NCBI GenBank assembly: GCA_020056155.1
Contig: JAGVII010000300.1
Coordinates: 1 to 17,009 of the forward strand
Origin: Afipia sp.
Lineage (GTDB): Bacteria > Pseudomonadota > Alphaproteobacteria > Rhizobiales > Xanthobacteraceae
Reading direction: 5' to 3'
DNA: 17,009 bases
In this document: positions 1-7,521 of the stretch, piece by piece
Numbering within the stretch: position 1 is the first letter of the stretch
Layout of the letters: each line of letters starts with the position of its first letter
Notes under the pieces: generated by a model
Database searches by the model: none
What the model was told of the DNA's origin: nothing
Seen by the model: only the letters and a program-made list of their open reading frames with translations
Program-made: the position numbers and the translations under genes

Positions 1-44
1 CTGACCAGCGCCGCCGTTCCGAGAAATCCTCTTCGCGATAGCAT
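1..44 (-). CDS. Tat-exported protein, N-terminus only (probable multicopper oxidase)
   Basis: Only the first 14 codons are in the window; the gene runs off the left edge. They encode MLSRRGFLGTAALV, a textbook twin-arginine signal start (S-R-R-G-F-L-G). Two ATGs are possible, at 50 and at 44. The AAGGAG at 56..51 sits directly against the first but 6 nt before the second, so 44 is preferred. The Shine-Dalgarno overlaps the stop codon of the TolC-family gene, so the two are probably translated together. In copper loci of related bacteria the gene after a lipoprotein/TolC pair is commonly a Tat-exported periplasmic multicopper oxidase (CopA/CueO-like, Cu(I) oxidation). That identity is inferred from context, as no copper-binding motif is in view. 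Other Tat substrates are possible. Confidence 0.6.
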   Translation of the reverse strand, partial: MLSRRGFLGTAALV

Positions 45-55
45 GCTCATCTCCT

Positions 56-1531
56 TCAGTGGCCGCCGCCACTCCCGCCCGCTTGGGCGGTGGTGGTCGG
101 GCGTGATTCATTTTGTGTGTCTCCAGAGCCGCCGCCGTTGATAGCGGTCGTCAAATCTGATTGCGCCAGCCAGAAATTTCGCTTGGCATCGATGGCGGCC
201 CGCAATACCGCGATTCTCTGCCGCGTCTCGACCAAAAGCGCGAACACGTCGATCTGCATGCTGGAAAACCGCAATTGCATTTCTTCGGTGATGATCTTGC
301 GCAGCGGCAGCACTTCACGCTGATACTGTCCGGCAATGTCGTAGGTCGAGCGGTAGACGCGGTATGCGTCTCTCGCCTCCGAGCGGACATTGACCGCCTT
401 TTCGGTCAGGCGATTGAACGCCTGATTGTAAATCGCAGTCGCCTGCCGGACGCGCACTTCGCCGCCGTCGAAGATCGGGATCTGAAACTGGATATCGAAG
501 CCACGCTCGCGGAACGGTGCGCCTTCAGGATCCTGGGTTTTTCTGGATATTCCCGCTACATCGAAAAGCGTGACGAACCGCGTGGCTTCCGTGAGATTGA
601 GAGATTTGGCCAGCGCATCTAGTTGGATCCGGGTGATCTGAAGATCAATGCGATGACTGACGGCATCCATCTCAATGGAAGGAAGCGCAGAGGGGCGTCG
701 CGGAAGCACCGGCAAGGTATCCGGCAGCCGGAAACCGAGATCGCTTCCCCATAGACCCATGAGCCGGGCCAGCCGTTCGCGCGAACTGGTCGCCTCTTGC
801 CGCGTGGAAGCAAGATCCGCTGTCGTTTCGGCGTAGAACGCTTGCTCGCGGGCTTGATCGAGCTTGTTGAGTGAACCGGTCTCTCCGAGCTTCTGGGCAA
901 GCTTGGCGGTGGACTCCGCCGTCGATTTAGCGTCGGTGAGCAGGCCAACGAGTTCGTTGGCCGCGACCGTTCGATAATATGACCGTCGGACATCAGCCGC
1001 GAGCCTCAGCGTTTCAAGCACGGCTCGCAGTTGCGCCTGCTGGAAGCGTTGACGCGCAATCTCGGAGCGGAACGGAAGCGTCGCCAACGCCAGAATATCG
1101 CCCACGACCTGACGTTCGATCTCGACAGCGCCGTTGCCCGCAATCCGCGAAATCGAGAAAGTTGGATTGGGTGGAAGGCTCTCCTGAACGAAATCAGCTT
1201 CCGCCAGCGCCAATTCATTGTAGGCGGCTTGAAGACCTCTGTTGTTTAGCAGAGCAACCTGAACCGCAGTGTCCACGGTCAATGGGCGGCGAAGCAACCG
1301 TTGCACCGCGCTGCGAGCCCACTCCGCATCTTCGCCGCTGCGGATAGACACAACATCCTTTTTGATTGTCTCACCCGCAACATCGGCGACGACTGCCATT
1401 CCACCATCGGGTGAAAAGGTTGCGCATCCTGATAGCGCAAACATTGAAATAACCGCGGCCACACACGCCGCCTTCGATCGGAACGGATTCGCAACAACAA
1501 CCAACGGTACGATCTGGAGAGTTCGGTTCAT
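56..1531 (-). CDS. TolC-family outer-membrane efflux lipoprotein
   Basis: 491 residues, close to the usual size of outer-membrane factor proteins. The N-terminus has a hydrophobic segment ending in a lipobox L-S-G-C with the lipidated cysteine at residue 36. The body has two long helical repeats rich in Ala, Leu, Gln and Arg, as expected for the periplasmic coiled-coil barrel of an outer-membrane channel. Such trimers let substrate pass from the periplasm or an inner-membrane pump to the outside. It sits 9 nt after a small lipoprotein gene, whose stop TAG is part of the Shine-Dalgarno TAGGAG, and directly before a Tat-exported protein. The divergent CsoR/CopA pair upstream suggests a copper role. 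No membrane fusion or RND partner is encoded beside it, so its pump partner is unknown. The family call is strong; the copper substrate is inferred. Confidence 0.88.
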   Translation of the reverse strand: MNRTLQIVPLVVVANPFRSKAACVAAVISMFALSGCATFSPDGGMAVVADVAGETIKKDVVSIRSGEDAEWARSAVQRLLRRPLTVDTAVQVALLNNRGLQAAYNELALAEADFVQESLPPNPTFSISRIAGNGAVEIERQVVGDILALATLPFRSEIARQRFQQAQLRAVLETLRLAADVRRSYYRTVAANELVGLLTDAKSTAESTAKLAQKLGETGSLNKLDQAREQAFYAETTADLASTRQEATSSRERLARLMGLWGSDLGFRLPDTLPVLPRRPSALPSIEMDAVSHRIDLQITRIQLDALAKSLNLTEATRFVTLFDVAGISRKTQDPEGAPFRERGFDIQFQIPIFDGGEVRVRQATAIYNQAFNRLTEKAVNVRSEARDAYRVYRSTYDIAGQYQREVLPLRKIITEEMQLRFSSMQIDVFALLVETRQRIAVLRAAIDAKRNFWLAQSDLTTAINGGGSGDTQNESRPTTTAQAGGSGGGH

Positions 1532-1540
1532 CGTGCGCTC

Positions 1541-1837
1541 CTATTGCCCGGACTTCGGTTTCGGGGCGACGCTGTCGTTCTGCTTACGCCAGGAGGACGG
1601 CGTCGTCGGGCGCAAGCTCGCATACGGAGCAACCGTCGAGCGGTAGCCAACGCGAGCGACTTTCACACTCGGATCAGCCGGATCCTGCCCGTTCACGGCG
1701 AGTGGGACCGCGCACCCCGACACCACGCCGCCGATAGCCAACAAAGCCAAAGCTACGGCACCGCTATTTCTCCTTTGATAGATTTTGCAGACCACCGAGT
1801 GAACGGCGGCGAAGTTCGCCCCAAACTGCGCAAGCAT
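1541..1837 (-). CDS. small predicted lipoprotein of the copper operon
   Basis: 98 residues from the ATG at 1837, chosen because an AGGA lies about 8 nt upstream. The frame is open further 5' to 1897, but that start has no visible ribosome site. The N-terminal 20-odd residues are followed by QRR, a hydrophobic stretch and a lipobox V-S-G-C with the modified cysteine at residue 42. The mature part is about 56 residues, rich in Pro, Ser and Lys, and ends in a Pro/Ser/Trp-Arg-Lys segment with no known catalytic motif. The leader before the lipobox is unusually long, so the true start could be later. It is 9 nt upstream of the TolC-family lipoprotein, suggesting a helper of outer-membrane metal export. 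I do not recognise a named family. Confidence 0.68.
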   Translation of the reverse strand: MLAQFGANFAAVHSVVCKIYQRRNSGAVALALLAIGGVVSGCAVPLAVNGQDPADPSVKVARVGYRSTVAPYASLRPTTPSSWRKQNDSVAPKPKSGQ

Positions 1838-1911
1838 GATGTTTTCCTGAACTGCCGATGATCCATAGGTCCGCGAGCCCTCAGCGGGTGCGGCCACGTC
1901 ATTTCGTCAGA

Positions 1912-2400
1912 TCAGAAAATGGGAGGGCGGTAATGCCGAGGGGGCGCGTTGTCGGCGAGATGCCGATAGGTCTCGGACTCAGAACGCAACTTCGGAGGAG
2001 AGGGGTCACTGATTTCCACGAGGGCTGCAGGCAATGCACTGATGCACACCATACCGCAGCATTTCGTTCCGGAAGACTTGTGGTGATCGTTCGCAGGGGC
2101 CGGTGTTTCGTCAGCGATCAATGCTTGACTGTCAGGACTGTGCGATTTGCTGAAATGGCTATGTCCACCGGAACGTTCGTGGGCGTGGCCGTCCTTATGA
2201 ACGTGCTCCGAAGTGCTGTCGCCGGATTGATGAACGTGAATGATCCCGGACTCGTAGCTCGCGTCCGTGAGGCACGGCGCCACACGAGACCCATCGCTCA
2301 ATGCAAACGAGAGGCCCGGCGCCGATACGCAAAGCAAATAGACCAAGGCGAGCAACCATCCCGCCCTCAATCGCTTCGCTTTGGTCAAACGCACGAACAT
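1912..2400 (-). CDS. secreted His-rich protein with CCxxxC motif
   Basis: 162 residues with an N-terminal signal peptide: positive residues 5-12, a hydrophobic core at about 14-29, and likely cleavage near residue 33. The middle (residues 54-85) is packed with histidines, including HVH, HVHKDGHAH and HSH, a typical soft or borderline metal-binding composition. A C-C-G-M-V-C motif at 114-119 follows, and the C-terminus ends in a Pro/Arg-rich tail. AAAGGG lies 5 nt before the start ATG. The gene is between csoR and the small lipoprotein on the same strand, so it is probably co-transcribed with the copper genes and acts in the periplasm as a metal binder. Similar small CCG-containing secreted proteins occur in rhizobial metal loci. 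The function is inferred from composition and place only. Confidence 0.75.
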   Translation of the reverse strand: MFVRLTKAKRLRAGWLLALVYLLCVSAPGLSFALSDGSRVAPCLTDASYESGIIHVHQSGDSTSEHVHKDGHAHERSGGHSHFSKSHSPDSQALIADETPAPANDHHKSSGTKCCGMVCISALPAALVEISDPSPPKLRSESETYRHLADNAPPRHYRPPIF

Positions 2401-2510
2401 CTAGCCCTTTGTCTCGCAACTTGAGCACTCGGTATCATGGCAAGCTTACGAGGAAACCATTCCCCCGCCAAGCGCGAACATCCGATGTGATAAAGTTCCG
2501 TTGCCTGCCC

Positions 2511-2786
2511 TCATCGGTCCGCTCGCCCGACAACCGCCATGAGTTCAGCGATCTTCTTGCGCTGATCGGCTTTATCGCCGCTCGCAATCGCGTGCTCCAC
2601 GCAATGGGATACGTGATCTTTCAGGACTTCTTCTTCGACGCGCCGCAGTGCGGCACGAACTGCGGAGATCTGCGTTACGATATCGATGCAGTAGCGATCT
2701 TCATCCACCATTTTGGCGAGACCGCGGACCTGACCCTCGATGCGGCTTAGCCGTTTTTGGCAGGAACTCTTGATGTCTTTTCGCAT
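2511..2786 (-). CDS. csoR: CsoR-family Cu(I)-sensing transcriptional repressor
   Basis: 91 residues from the ATG at 2786, the normal size for the DUF156/CsoR-RcnR-FrmR family of all-helical tetrameric repressors. Family landmarks are the N-terminal R-L-x-R-I-E-G-Q-V-R-G helix (12-22) and the metal site Cys33, His58, Cys62. The Cys-25-His-4-Cys spacing equals that of Mycobacterium tuberculosis CsoR (Cys36, His61, Cys65). FrmR lacks the last Cys and RcnR has His there, so a Cu(I) sensor is favoured. The frame is open upstream to 2861, but that stretch crosses the promoter and does not look like protein. It is divergent to copA with 53 bp between starts. The predicted effect is release from DNA on Cu(I) binding, derepressing copA and its own operon. 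Confidence 0.92.
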   Translation of the reverse strand: MRKDIKSSCQKRLSRIEGQVRGLAKMVDEDRYCIDIVTQISAVRAALRRVEEEVLKDHVSHCVEHAIASGDKADQRKKIAELMAVVGRADR

Positions 2787-2790
2787 GCCG

Positions 2791-2821
2791 ATTATATACC
2801 CATACCAGGTATAGGTTGCAA
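2791..2821 (-). promoter_or_regulatory. csoR promoter, probably giving a leaderless mRNA
   Basis: On the minus strand a consensus TATAAT (2796..2791) is preceded by TTGCAA (2821..2816) with a 19-nt spacer that holds the operator palindrome. The csoR ATG at 2786 begins only 5 nt after the TATAAT, where transcription would normally start, and there is no Shine-Dalgarno in front of it. A leaderless csoR transcript is therefore likely. The -35 assignment is weaker because the spacing is long. Confidence 0.5.
2795..2813. promoter_or_regulatory. candidate CsoR operator (inverted repeat)
   Basis: A perfect inverted repeat TATACC-N7-GGTATA, which also contains the tighter palindrome ATACC-A-GGTAT at 2802-2812. 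It lies between the divergent csoR and copA starts. CsoR-family operators are commonly GC-core palindromes flanked by ATAC/GTAT, so the match in place and form is good. It overlaps the csoR -10 region and the likely copA promoter, so one bound tetramer could shut both. Binding is inferred. Confidence 0.6.
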
Positions 2822-2839
2822 CCGCCGAGAGAGATTTAG

Positions 2840-5308
2840 ATGACCAAATCCGGAAAAGCAAAATCGGACGAAGTAGCTAAGGGTTCCGGGAGCTGTTGCT
2901 CGCCCAAGACAACGACCGCTGCACCCGCGACTGCTGGAAAGTCCGGATGCTGCGGCGGAGACCAGAACCACTCCGGCCAACATGGGCATGACGGTCATCG
3001 TCGAAATGACGACTCCGGTCCTTCGACTGTCGTAGATCCGGTCTGCGGGATGAGTATAGATCCGGAGACGAGCAAGCACCGGTTCGAGCAACACGGCCAT
3101 ATCTATCATTTCTGCTCGGCGAGTTGCCGGACGAAATTCGCGGCCGCTCCCGAGCAGTACCTCGACAAGTCCCGACCGCAGGCGGACGTACCAGAAGGGA
3201 CGATCTACACCTGCCCGATGCATCCCGAAATCCGCCAGACCGGACCCGGGAACTGCCCCATCTGCGGAATGGCGTTGGAGCCCGAGCTGGCGACCTTGGA
3301 GGCCCAGCCCAATCCCGAACTGGCCGACATGACCCGGCGCTTCTGGGTGGGGCTTGGGTTGGCTTTGCCGGCCGTTATTCTGGAGATGGGCGGCCACCTG
3401 GTTGGCAATTACGGCTGGGTTGACCAGACCTTGTCGAACTGGATTCAACTCGTCTTTGCGACACCCGTAGTTCTCTGGGCGGGTTGGCCGTTCTTCGTGC
3501 GCGGCTGGCAATCTCTGGTAACGCGCAACCTGAACATGTTCACCCTGATCGCGATGGGCGTCGGTGTCGCCTATGCCTACAGCGTCGTCGCGACTGTTGC
3601 GCCTGGCATATTCCCGCCAACGTTCCGCGGCCACGATGGCGCGGTGGCGGTGTACTTCGAAGCCGCCGCAGTGATCACCGTCCTGGTCCTTCTCGGCCAG
3701 GTGCTGGAGTTGCGTGCCCGTGAGGCAACGTCCGGAGCAATCAAAGCCCTCCTTGATCTCGCGCCGAAGACCGCGCGGCGCATCGACGATAGTGGCGCTG
3801 ACCATGAGGTCCCGCTCGACAGCCTGAACGTGGGCGACAAGTTGCGCGTCCGTCCGGGAGAGAAAGTGCCGGTGGACGGCGTCATCATTGAAGGACGTTC
3901 ATCGCTCGACGAATCTTTGGTAACCGGCGAATCCATGCCCGTCACAAAGGAGACAGGCGGCAAGGTGATCGCGGGGACGCTCAATCAATCCGGTAGCTTC
4001 GTGATGCAGGCTGAGAAGGTCGGGCGCGAAACGCTGCTTTCTCAGATCGTGCAAATGGTCGCGCAAGCGCAACGTTCGCGTGCGCCGATCCAGCGCCTTG
4101 CCGACCAAGTCGCCGGTTGGTTCGTGCCAACGGTCATCGCCGTAGCACTTGTCGCCTTTGGTGCCTGGACGCTCTTTGGCCCCGAACCGCGCGTGGCATT
4201 TGGCTTGGTCGCAGCCGTGAGCGTTCTGATCATTGCCTGCCCCTGCGCGCTGGGCCTTGCCACGCCCATGTCCATCATGGTCGGTGTCGGGCGTGGTGCC
4301 CAGGCCGGCGTGCTGATCAAGAATGCCGAAGCCCTCGAGCGCATGGAGAAAGTCGATACGCTTGTGGTCGACAAGACGGGAACGCTGACGGAAGGGAAAC
4401 CGAAGGTCGTCTCGATCATCCCCGCCTTTGGTTTCGAAGAAACTGACATTCTGCAGCTGGCGGCCAGCGTCGAACGGTCGAGCGAGCATCCGCTCGCCGA
4501 CGCGATCGTGCGTGCCGCCGGGGAGCGAAACCTCAACTTGAGCACGGTAGAGGAATTCGACTCGCCGACGGGCAAGGGCGTGACCGGCAAGGTCGACGGC
4601 AAGACCGTCCTGCTGGGCAACGCAAATTTCGTGAAGTCCCAAGGCATCGAAACACAGTTGTTAGACGCGCATGCTGAACGGCTGCGCGGAGACGGTGCGA
4701 CGGTCATCAATATTGCGATCGATGGTAAGTTAGCGGGAATCTTCGCCATTGCCGATCCGGTAAAGCAATCGACGCCGGATGCCCTGAAGGCACTGGCAGC
4801 AGAAGGCATCAAGGTGATCATGCTGACTGGAGACAACCGGACTACAGCGGATGCGGTCGCAAGACAGCTTGGCATTCCGGAGGTCGAGGCAGAAGTCCTT
4901 CCGGATCAGAAGAGCGCAGTGGTGAGCAAGCTGCAAAAGGCGGGGCGAATTGTCGCAATGGCTGGCGACGGCGTGAACGATGCGCCGGCCCTTGCTGCAG
5001 CAGACGTTGGTATTGCTATGGGCACGGGTACAGACGTCGCAATGGAGAGCGCCGGCGTGACGCTGCTGAAGGGCGACCTGGGCGGCATCGTTCGCGCTCG
5101 TCGTCTATCTCAAGCAACGATGCGAAATATCCGGCAGAACTTAGTCTTTGCCTTCATCTACAACGCAGCTGGGATTCCGATTGCTGCAGGTCTCCTTTAT
5201 CCGAATTTCGGCTTGCTGCTTTCTCCGATCATAGCTGCAGCGGCCATGGCGCTCTCTTCGGTGAGCGTTGTCGCAAATGCGCTGCGGCTGCGCGTGACCG
5301 ACATATAG
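2840..5308 (+). CDS. copA: P1B-1 type copper-exporting ATPase with YHS and heavy-metal-binding N-terminus
   Basis: 822 residues. The N-terminus lacks a GMxCxxC HMA domain. It carries Cys pairs (19-20 and 37-38), a His-rich stretch (44-53), a YHS domain at about 65-108 (D-P-V-C-G-M; F-C-S-x-x-C), and a heavy-metal-binding domain at 123-148 (Y-T-C-P-M-H-P; C-P-I-C-G-M). The ATPase core is complete: TGES 362-365, CPC 467-469 in the sixth helix, DKTGT with phosphorylated Asp511, HP 550-551, and GDGVND 709-714. Tyr774-Asn775 in helix 7 and Met803/Ser807 in helix 8 match the Cu(I) sites of P1B-1 pumps. It moves Cu(I) from cytoplasm to periplasm. The ATG at 2840 follows a purine-rich GAGAGAGA. It is divergent from csoR and so probably derepressed by copper. 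Ag(I) transport is also plausible. Confidence 0.95.
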   Translation: MTKSGKAKSDEVAKGSGSCCSPKTTTAAPATAGKSGCCGGDQNHSGQHGHDGHRRNDDSGPSTVVDPVCGMSIDPETSKHRFEQHGHIYHFCSASCRTKFAAAPEQYLDKSRPQADVPEGTIYTCPMHPEIRQTGPGNCPICGMALEPELATLEAQPNPELADMTRRFWVGLGLALPAVILEMGGHLVGNYGWVDQTLSNWIQLVFATPVVLWAGWPFFVRGWQSLVTRNLNMFTLIAMGVGVAYAYSVVATVAPGIFPPTFRGHDGAVAVYFEAAAVITVLVLLGQVLELRAREATSGAIKALLDLAPKTARRIDDSGADHEVPLDSLNVGDKLRVRPGEKVPVDGVIIEGRSSLDESLVTGESMPVTKETGGKVIAGTLNQSGSFVMQAEKVGRETLLSQIVQMVAQAQRSRAPIQRLADQVAGWFVPTVIAVALVAFGAWTLFGPEPRVAFGLVAAVSVLIIACPCALGLATPMSIMVGVGRGAQAGVLIKNAEALERMEKVDTLVVDKTGTLTEGKPKVVSIIPAFGFEETDILQLAASVERSSEHPLADAIVRAAGERNLNLSTVEEFDSPTGKGVTGKVDGKTVLLGNANFVKSQGIETQLLDAHAERLRGDGATVINIAIDGKLAGIFAIADPVKQSTPDALKALAAEGIKVIMLTGDNRTTADAVARQLGIPEVEAEVLPDQKSAVVSKLQKAGRIVAMAGDGVNDAPALAAADVGIAMGTGTDVAMESAGVTLLKGDLGGIVRARRLSQATMRNIRQNLVFAFIYNAAGIPIAAGLLYPNFGLLLSPIIAAAAMALSSVSVVANALRLRVTDI

Positions 5309-5399
5309 TCGTGCTGGCAGAGCCAATGAAATTCACTCTGTTGAAGGCGACGCGTCAGGTTATTTCGCGAACCGGCTACAGCCATCGGAAGGAAAACGC

Positions 5400-5543
5400 A
5401 TGAGAACTTTCCAAGCGCGTGCAGCAACGGCCATCCGACATCGGCGCGCTGTGCAGACTTGTGCTGAGGTCGTGGATGCTCTGGCGGTAACAGGGAATTT
5501 CTCGACAAGCAACCGTAAGAGGTTTTACACACAGCCGCAGTGA
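5400..5543 (+). CDS. possible small protein, 47 residues, unknown
   Basis: A short ORF 91 nt downstream of copA on the same strand, preceded by GGAAGGA about 7 nt before the ATG. The product is basic, with an Arg-rich first third, a Cys-Ala-Glu-Val-Val-Asp-Ala-Leu helix-like middle and the end RKRFYTQPQ. No signal peptide, membrane helix or metal motif stands out. Amino-acid makeup is compatible with a real protein, but the length is too short to be sure. It may be a genuine small copA-linked gene or a chance frame in a gene-poor stretch. I do not recognise it. Confidence 0.35.
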   Translation: MRTFQARAATAIRHRRAVQTCAEVVDALAVTGNFSTSNRKRFYTQPQ

Positions 5544-5759
5544 TGGCGGAACGCGCAGTACCATGCGCCTCATTCCTCATCCGCCCCACCGATCCGTGCG
5601 TGCCAAGCCCCGATGCTCAATTGACTCGTTTGCGCCATCATCGAACGCTGTTGCGTCTTCGGACCAGCTGGAGGGCTGGGGCAAAGGAGCGCTGACACGA
5701 GCCCTTACGAGTTGATTAGTTCATCACCTCACGATCGAGGAGGTGTTCGGATCGCTAAC
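5544..5759. other. gene-poor stretch with no supported feature
   Basis: Between the small ORF and the phosphorylase remnant no frame has both a ribosome site and protein-like composition. A 50-codon frame starting near 5563 lacks a Shine-Dalgarno. A perfect 6-bp inverted repeat CACCTC/GAGGTG with a 9-nt loop lies at 5725-5745, but neither strand has a following T-run, so it is not a convincing intrinsic terminator. The stretch lies between the convergent copA and czc-side transcription units. Confidence 0.5.
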
Positions 5760-6047
5760 CTAATGCCCACCAGCGGCAGAGGACGACCACCCCTGCGCCG
5801 CCGCACCAATTACAGCGAGAGTCGCCGTGGTTCCGTCTGCCTCGCCTTTTCCAAAATCACCCTCCGTCTGCGCCATGGCGTTGGTGACGTGCGCGAAGCA
5901 CACCACGGATCGCCGCATGGCAGTCGCGAATGCGTACAGGGCAACGGCTTCCATCTCGACGGCGAGGACGTCATAAGCCCAAGCGGCATCGATTGCGGAT
6001 TCCGTCTCGCGATAAGCAGCATCGGTGGTCCAGGTCGCTAAGGCCAT
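5760..6047 (-). pseudogene. 5'-truncated nucleoside phosphorylase remnant
   Basis: 95 residues that read like the C-terminal third of a purine/uridine phosphorylase family protein (PF01048-like, normally about 250 residues). It has T-T-D-A-A-Y-R-E-T-E-S-A, then the ribose-site type V-E-M-E-A-V-A-L-Y-A-F-A, then V-V-C-F-A-H-V-T-N and F-x-K-G-E-A-D-G. The N-terminal part is absent: upstream sequence is the intact MFS gene, and the first ATG overlaps the MFS stop by 10 nt. It ends with a normal stop. Without its phosphate-binding N-terminus it should not be catalytic. It looks like a deletion scar or recombination edge where the metal operon was joined to older chromosomal sequence. Expression as a short peptide by coupling cannot be excluded. 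Confidence 0.72.
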
Positions 6048-7375
6048 CTGCGATGGATCTCGTCAATGACATACGAATGGGCATGAGCTTCGGCGGAGCC
6101 TCGAAGATGCGGATGATTGCTGGGTAGATTCGGATGCTCATGCGGCAATATTTGCAGATCTTCTACGGGCCAGAACTTGATCGCAAGGGCCAGTCCTGCG
6201 AATGTCAGAGCTGCCAAAGCCAACAGTGTTGGCACTATCCCAGCAACTGAACTCAGCCAACCAGCGATTGGATAAGTTAGCAGCCAGCAAGCATGTGAAA
6301 GCGCAAACTGTGCAGCGAATACCGCCGGTCGGTCCGAAGGATGTGCCGAACGACGGAGCAGTCGACCGGATGGAGTCATGACCGCTGAGTAAGCTACGCC
6401 CAATAGGGTCCATGCAGCCAGCAAGCTGGGCCATATGAAAGAGGAGTTTCCCGCGGTCCCCGATGACAAAGACAGAACGGCAGCGAAGCCGAGCAGCGTT
6501 ACGCCGAGCATTCCAGCAGCTGGAATCATGACCTGACGGTCCGCGATCTGATCCAGCAGCCGCGGCAACGCCAATGCGGCTGTCATCGATCCGCCCCCAA
6601 AACACGCCAGTGCAATGGCGACATCACTATCGGTGCCGCCGAGCAATCCTCGCACCACGACGACCGTATTGACGATGACCATGGCGCCAGCCGCTGCGAC
6701 CGAGAGATTGAGGGCAAGCAGCCCCCTCAAACGTGGCGTCGCAAGATAGATGCGAATACCGCGCGTGGTGTTTTCATAGATGCCACCCCTACGTTCCGCG
6801 GGCGCCGGCTCGGGAATCGTCACCGAAAGAACCAGCGCTGCCGAGCAGAAGAAGCCGACGACAGTCCAAGTGAAGAGCCAATTGAAGCTGATGACCGTCA
6901 GCAGCGCGGCTGCCAACATCGGGCTCAGCAGGCTTTCCATGTCATAAGCTAGACGAGAAAGCGACAATGCCCGTGTGTATTGGCCTTCATCGGGGAGAAC
7001 GTCCGGAATCGTGGCTTGAAATGTCGGTGTAAAAGCCGCCGACGCCGACTGCAGAATTGAAATCAGCAAGTAGACCTGCCAAACCTGATCGACGAACGGT
7101 AACGCCAGCGCGACAGTCGCGCGCGCAAGATCCATCGAAACCAGAAATGCGCGACGCGGAAGGAAATTGGCAAATCCACCGACCACTGGCGCTATGCCGA
7201 CATAGGCGATCATCTTGATGGCAAGCGCCGTGCCGAGCACGACTCCCGCCTTGTCGCCAGCGATCTTGAAGGCCAGCAACCCCAGCGCGACGGTCATCAT
7301 TCCGGTGCCGATCAGGGCAACGACCTGGGCGGCAAACAGGTGCCGATAAATTCGATGGTTGAGAACGGACAGCAT
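6038..7375 (-). CDS. MFS transporter with His-rich C-terminal tail
   Basis: 445 residues from the ATG at 7375, chosen because GAAGGA lies about 9 nt upstream; an earlier in-frame GTG at 7408 has no such site. The protein has about 12 hydrophobic segments and looks like the MFS_3 branch (PF05977-type exporters). A cytoplasmic loop after helix 6 carries the conserved-style R-G-I-R-I-Y and T-P-R-L-R-G-L-L-A-L-N-L segments. After the last helix comes a hydrophilic tail rich in His and Pro (HEHPNLPSNHPHLRG, then HAH), which could bind metal in the cytoplasm. It lies at the far end of the czc-side array, 146 nt after a secreted protein gene, so it could have its own promoter. The substrate is unknown. 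Metal or metallophore export is suggested by the tail and setting. Confidence 0.85.
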   Translation of the reverse strand: MLSVLNHRIYRHLFAAQVVALIGTGMMTVALGLLAFKIAGDKAGVVLGTALAIKMIAYVGIAPVVGGFANFLPRRAFLVSMDLARATVALALPFVDQVWQVYLLISILQSASAAFTPTFQATIPDVLPDEGQYTRALSLSRLAYDMESLLSPMLAAALLTVISFNWLFTWTVVGFFCSAALVLSVTIPEPAPAERRGGIYENTTRGIRIYLATPRLRGLLALNLSVAAAGAMVIVNTVVVVRGLLGGTDSDVAIALACFGGGSMTAALALPRLLDQIADRQVMIPAAGMLGVTLLGFAAVLSLSSGTAGNSSFIWPSLLAAWTLLGVAYSAVMTPSGRLLRRSAHPSDRPAVFAAQFALSHACWLLTYPIAGWLSSVAGIVPTLLALAALTFAGLALAIKFWPVEDLQILPHEHPNLPSNHPHLRGSAEAHAHSYVIDEIHRRWP

Positions 7376-7521
7376 GCAATAATTCCTTCGATGCCCATTC
7401 AGCAGCACGGCTAAGTATTCTCGCCGTCCGGCGATAATTCCCCCCGGTTACAGGCGACGACCGTCGTCATCTCGAGCGGCTGGATATGCAACTCTTTAGC
7501 GGAAACTGCGTGCTCGCAGGC

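Noticed and set aside
2511..2786. Assignment of the repressor as RcnR (Ni/Co) or FrmR (formaldehyde)
   Set aside because: Cys33-His58-Cys62 matches the Cu(I) CsoR fingerprint; RcnR has His and FrmR lacks Cys at the last position. The neighbour is copA.
2792..3805. 337-codon open frame on the minus strand opposite copA
   Set aside because: It is antisense to the conserved copA N-terminus, has repetitive Arg/Gly/His composition typical of GC-rich shadow frames, and no family features.
5563..5715. 50-codon plus-strand ORF
   Set aside because: No ribosome site, low-complexity Pro/Arg/Ser composition and no visible motif.
5712..6041. 109-codon plus-strand frame over the phosphorylase remnant
   Set aside because: The opposite strand carries recognisable phosphorylase motifs, so this frame is a shadow.
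7421..7434. TCGCCG-N2-CGGCGA palindrome upstream of the MFS gene as a terminator or operator
   Set aside because: No T-run follows on either strand and no regulator can be matched to it; GC-rich palindromes of this size are expected by chance.
7456..7468. GACGAC/GTCGTC inverted repeat between the Cys-rich protein and MFS genes
   Set aside because: The loop is one base and there is no T-tract, so it is not a convincing terminator or operator.
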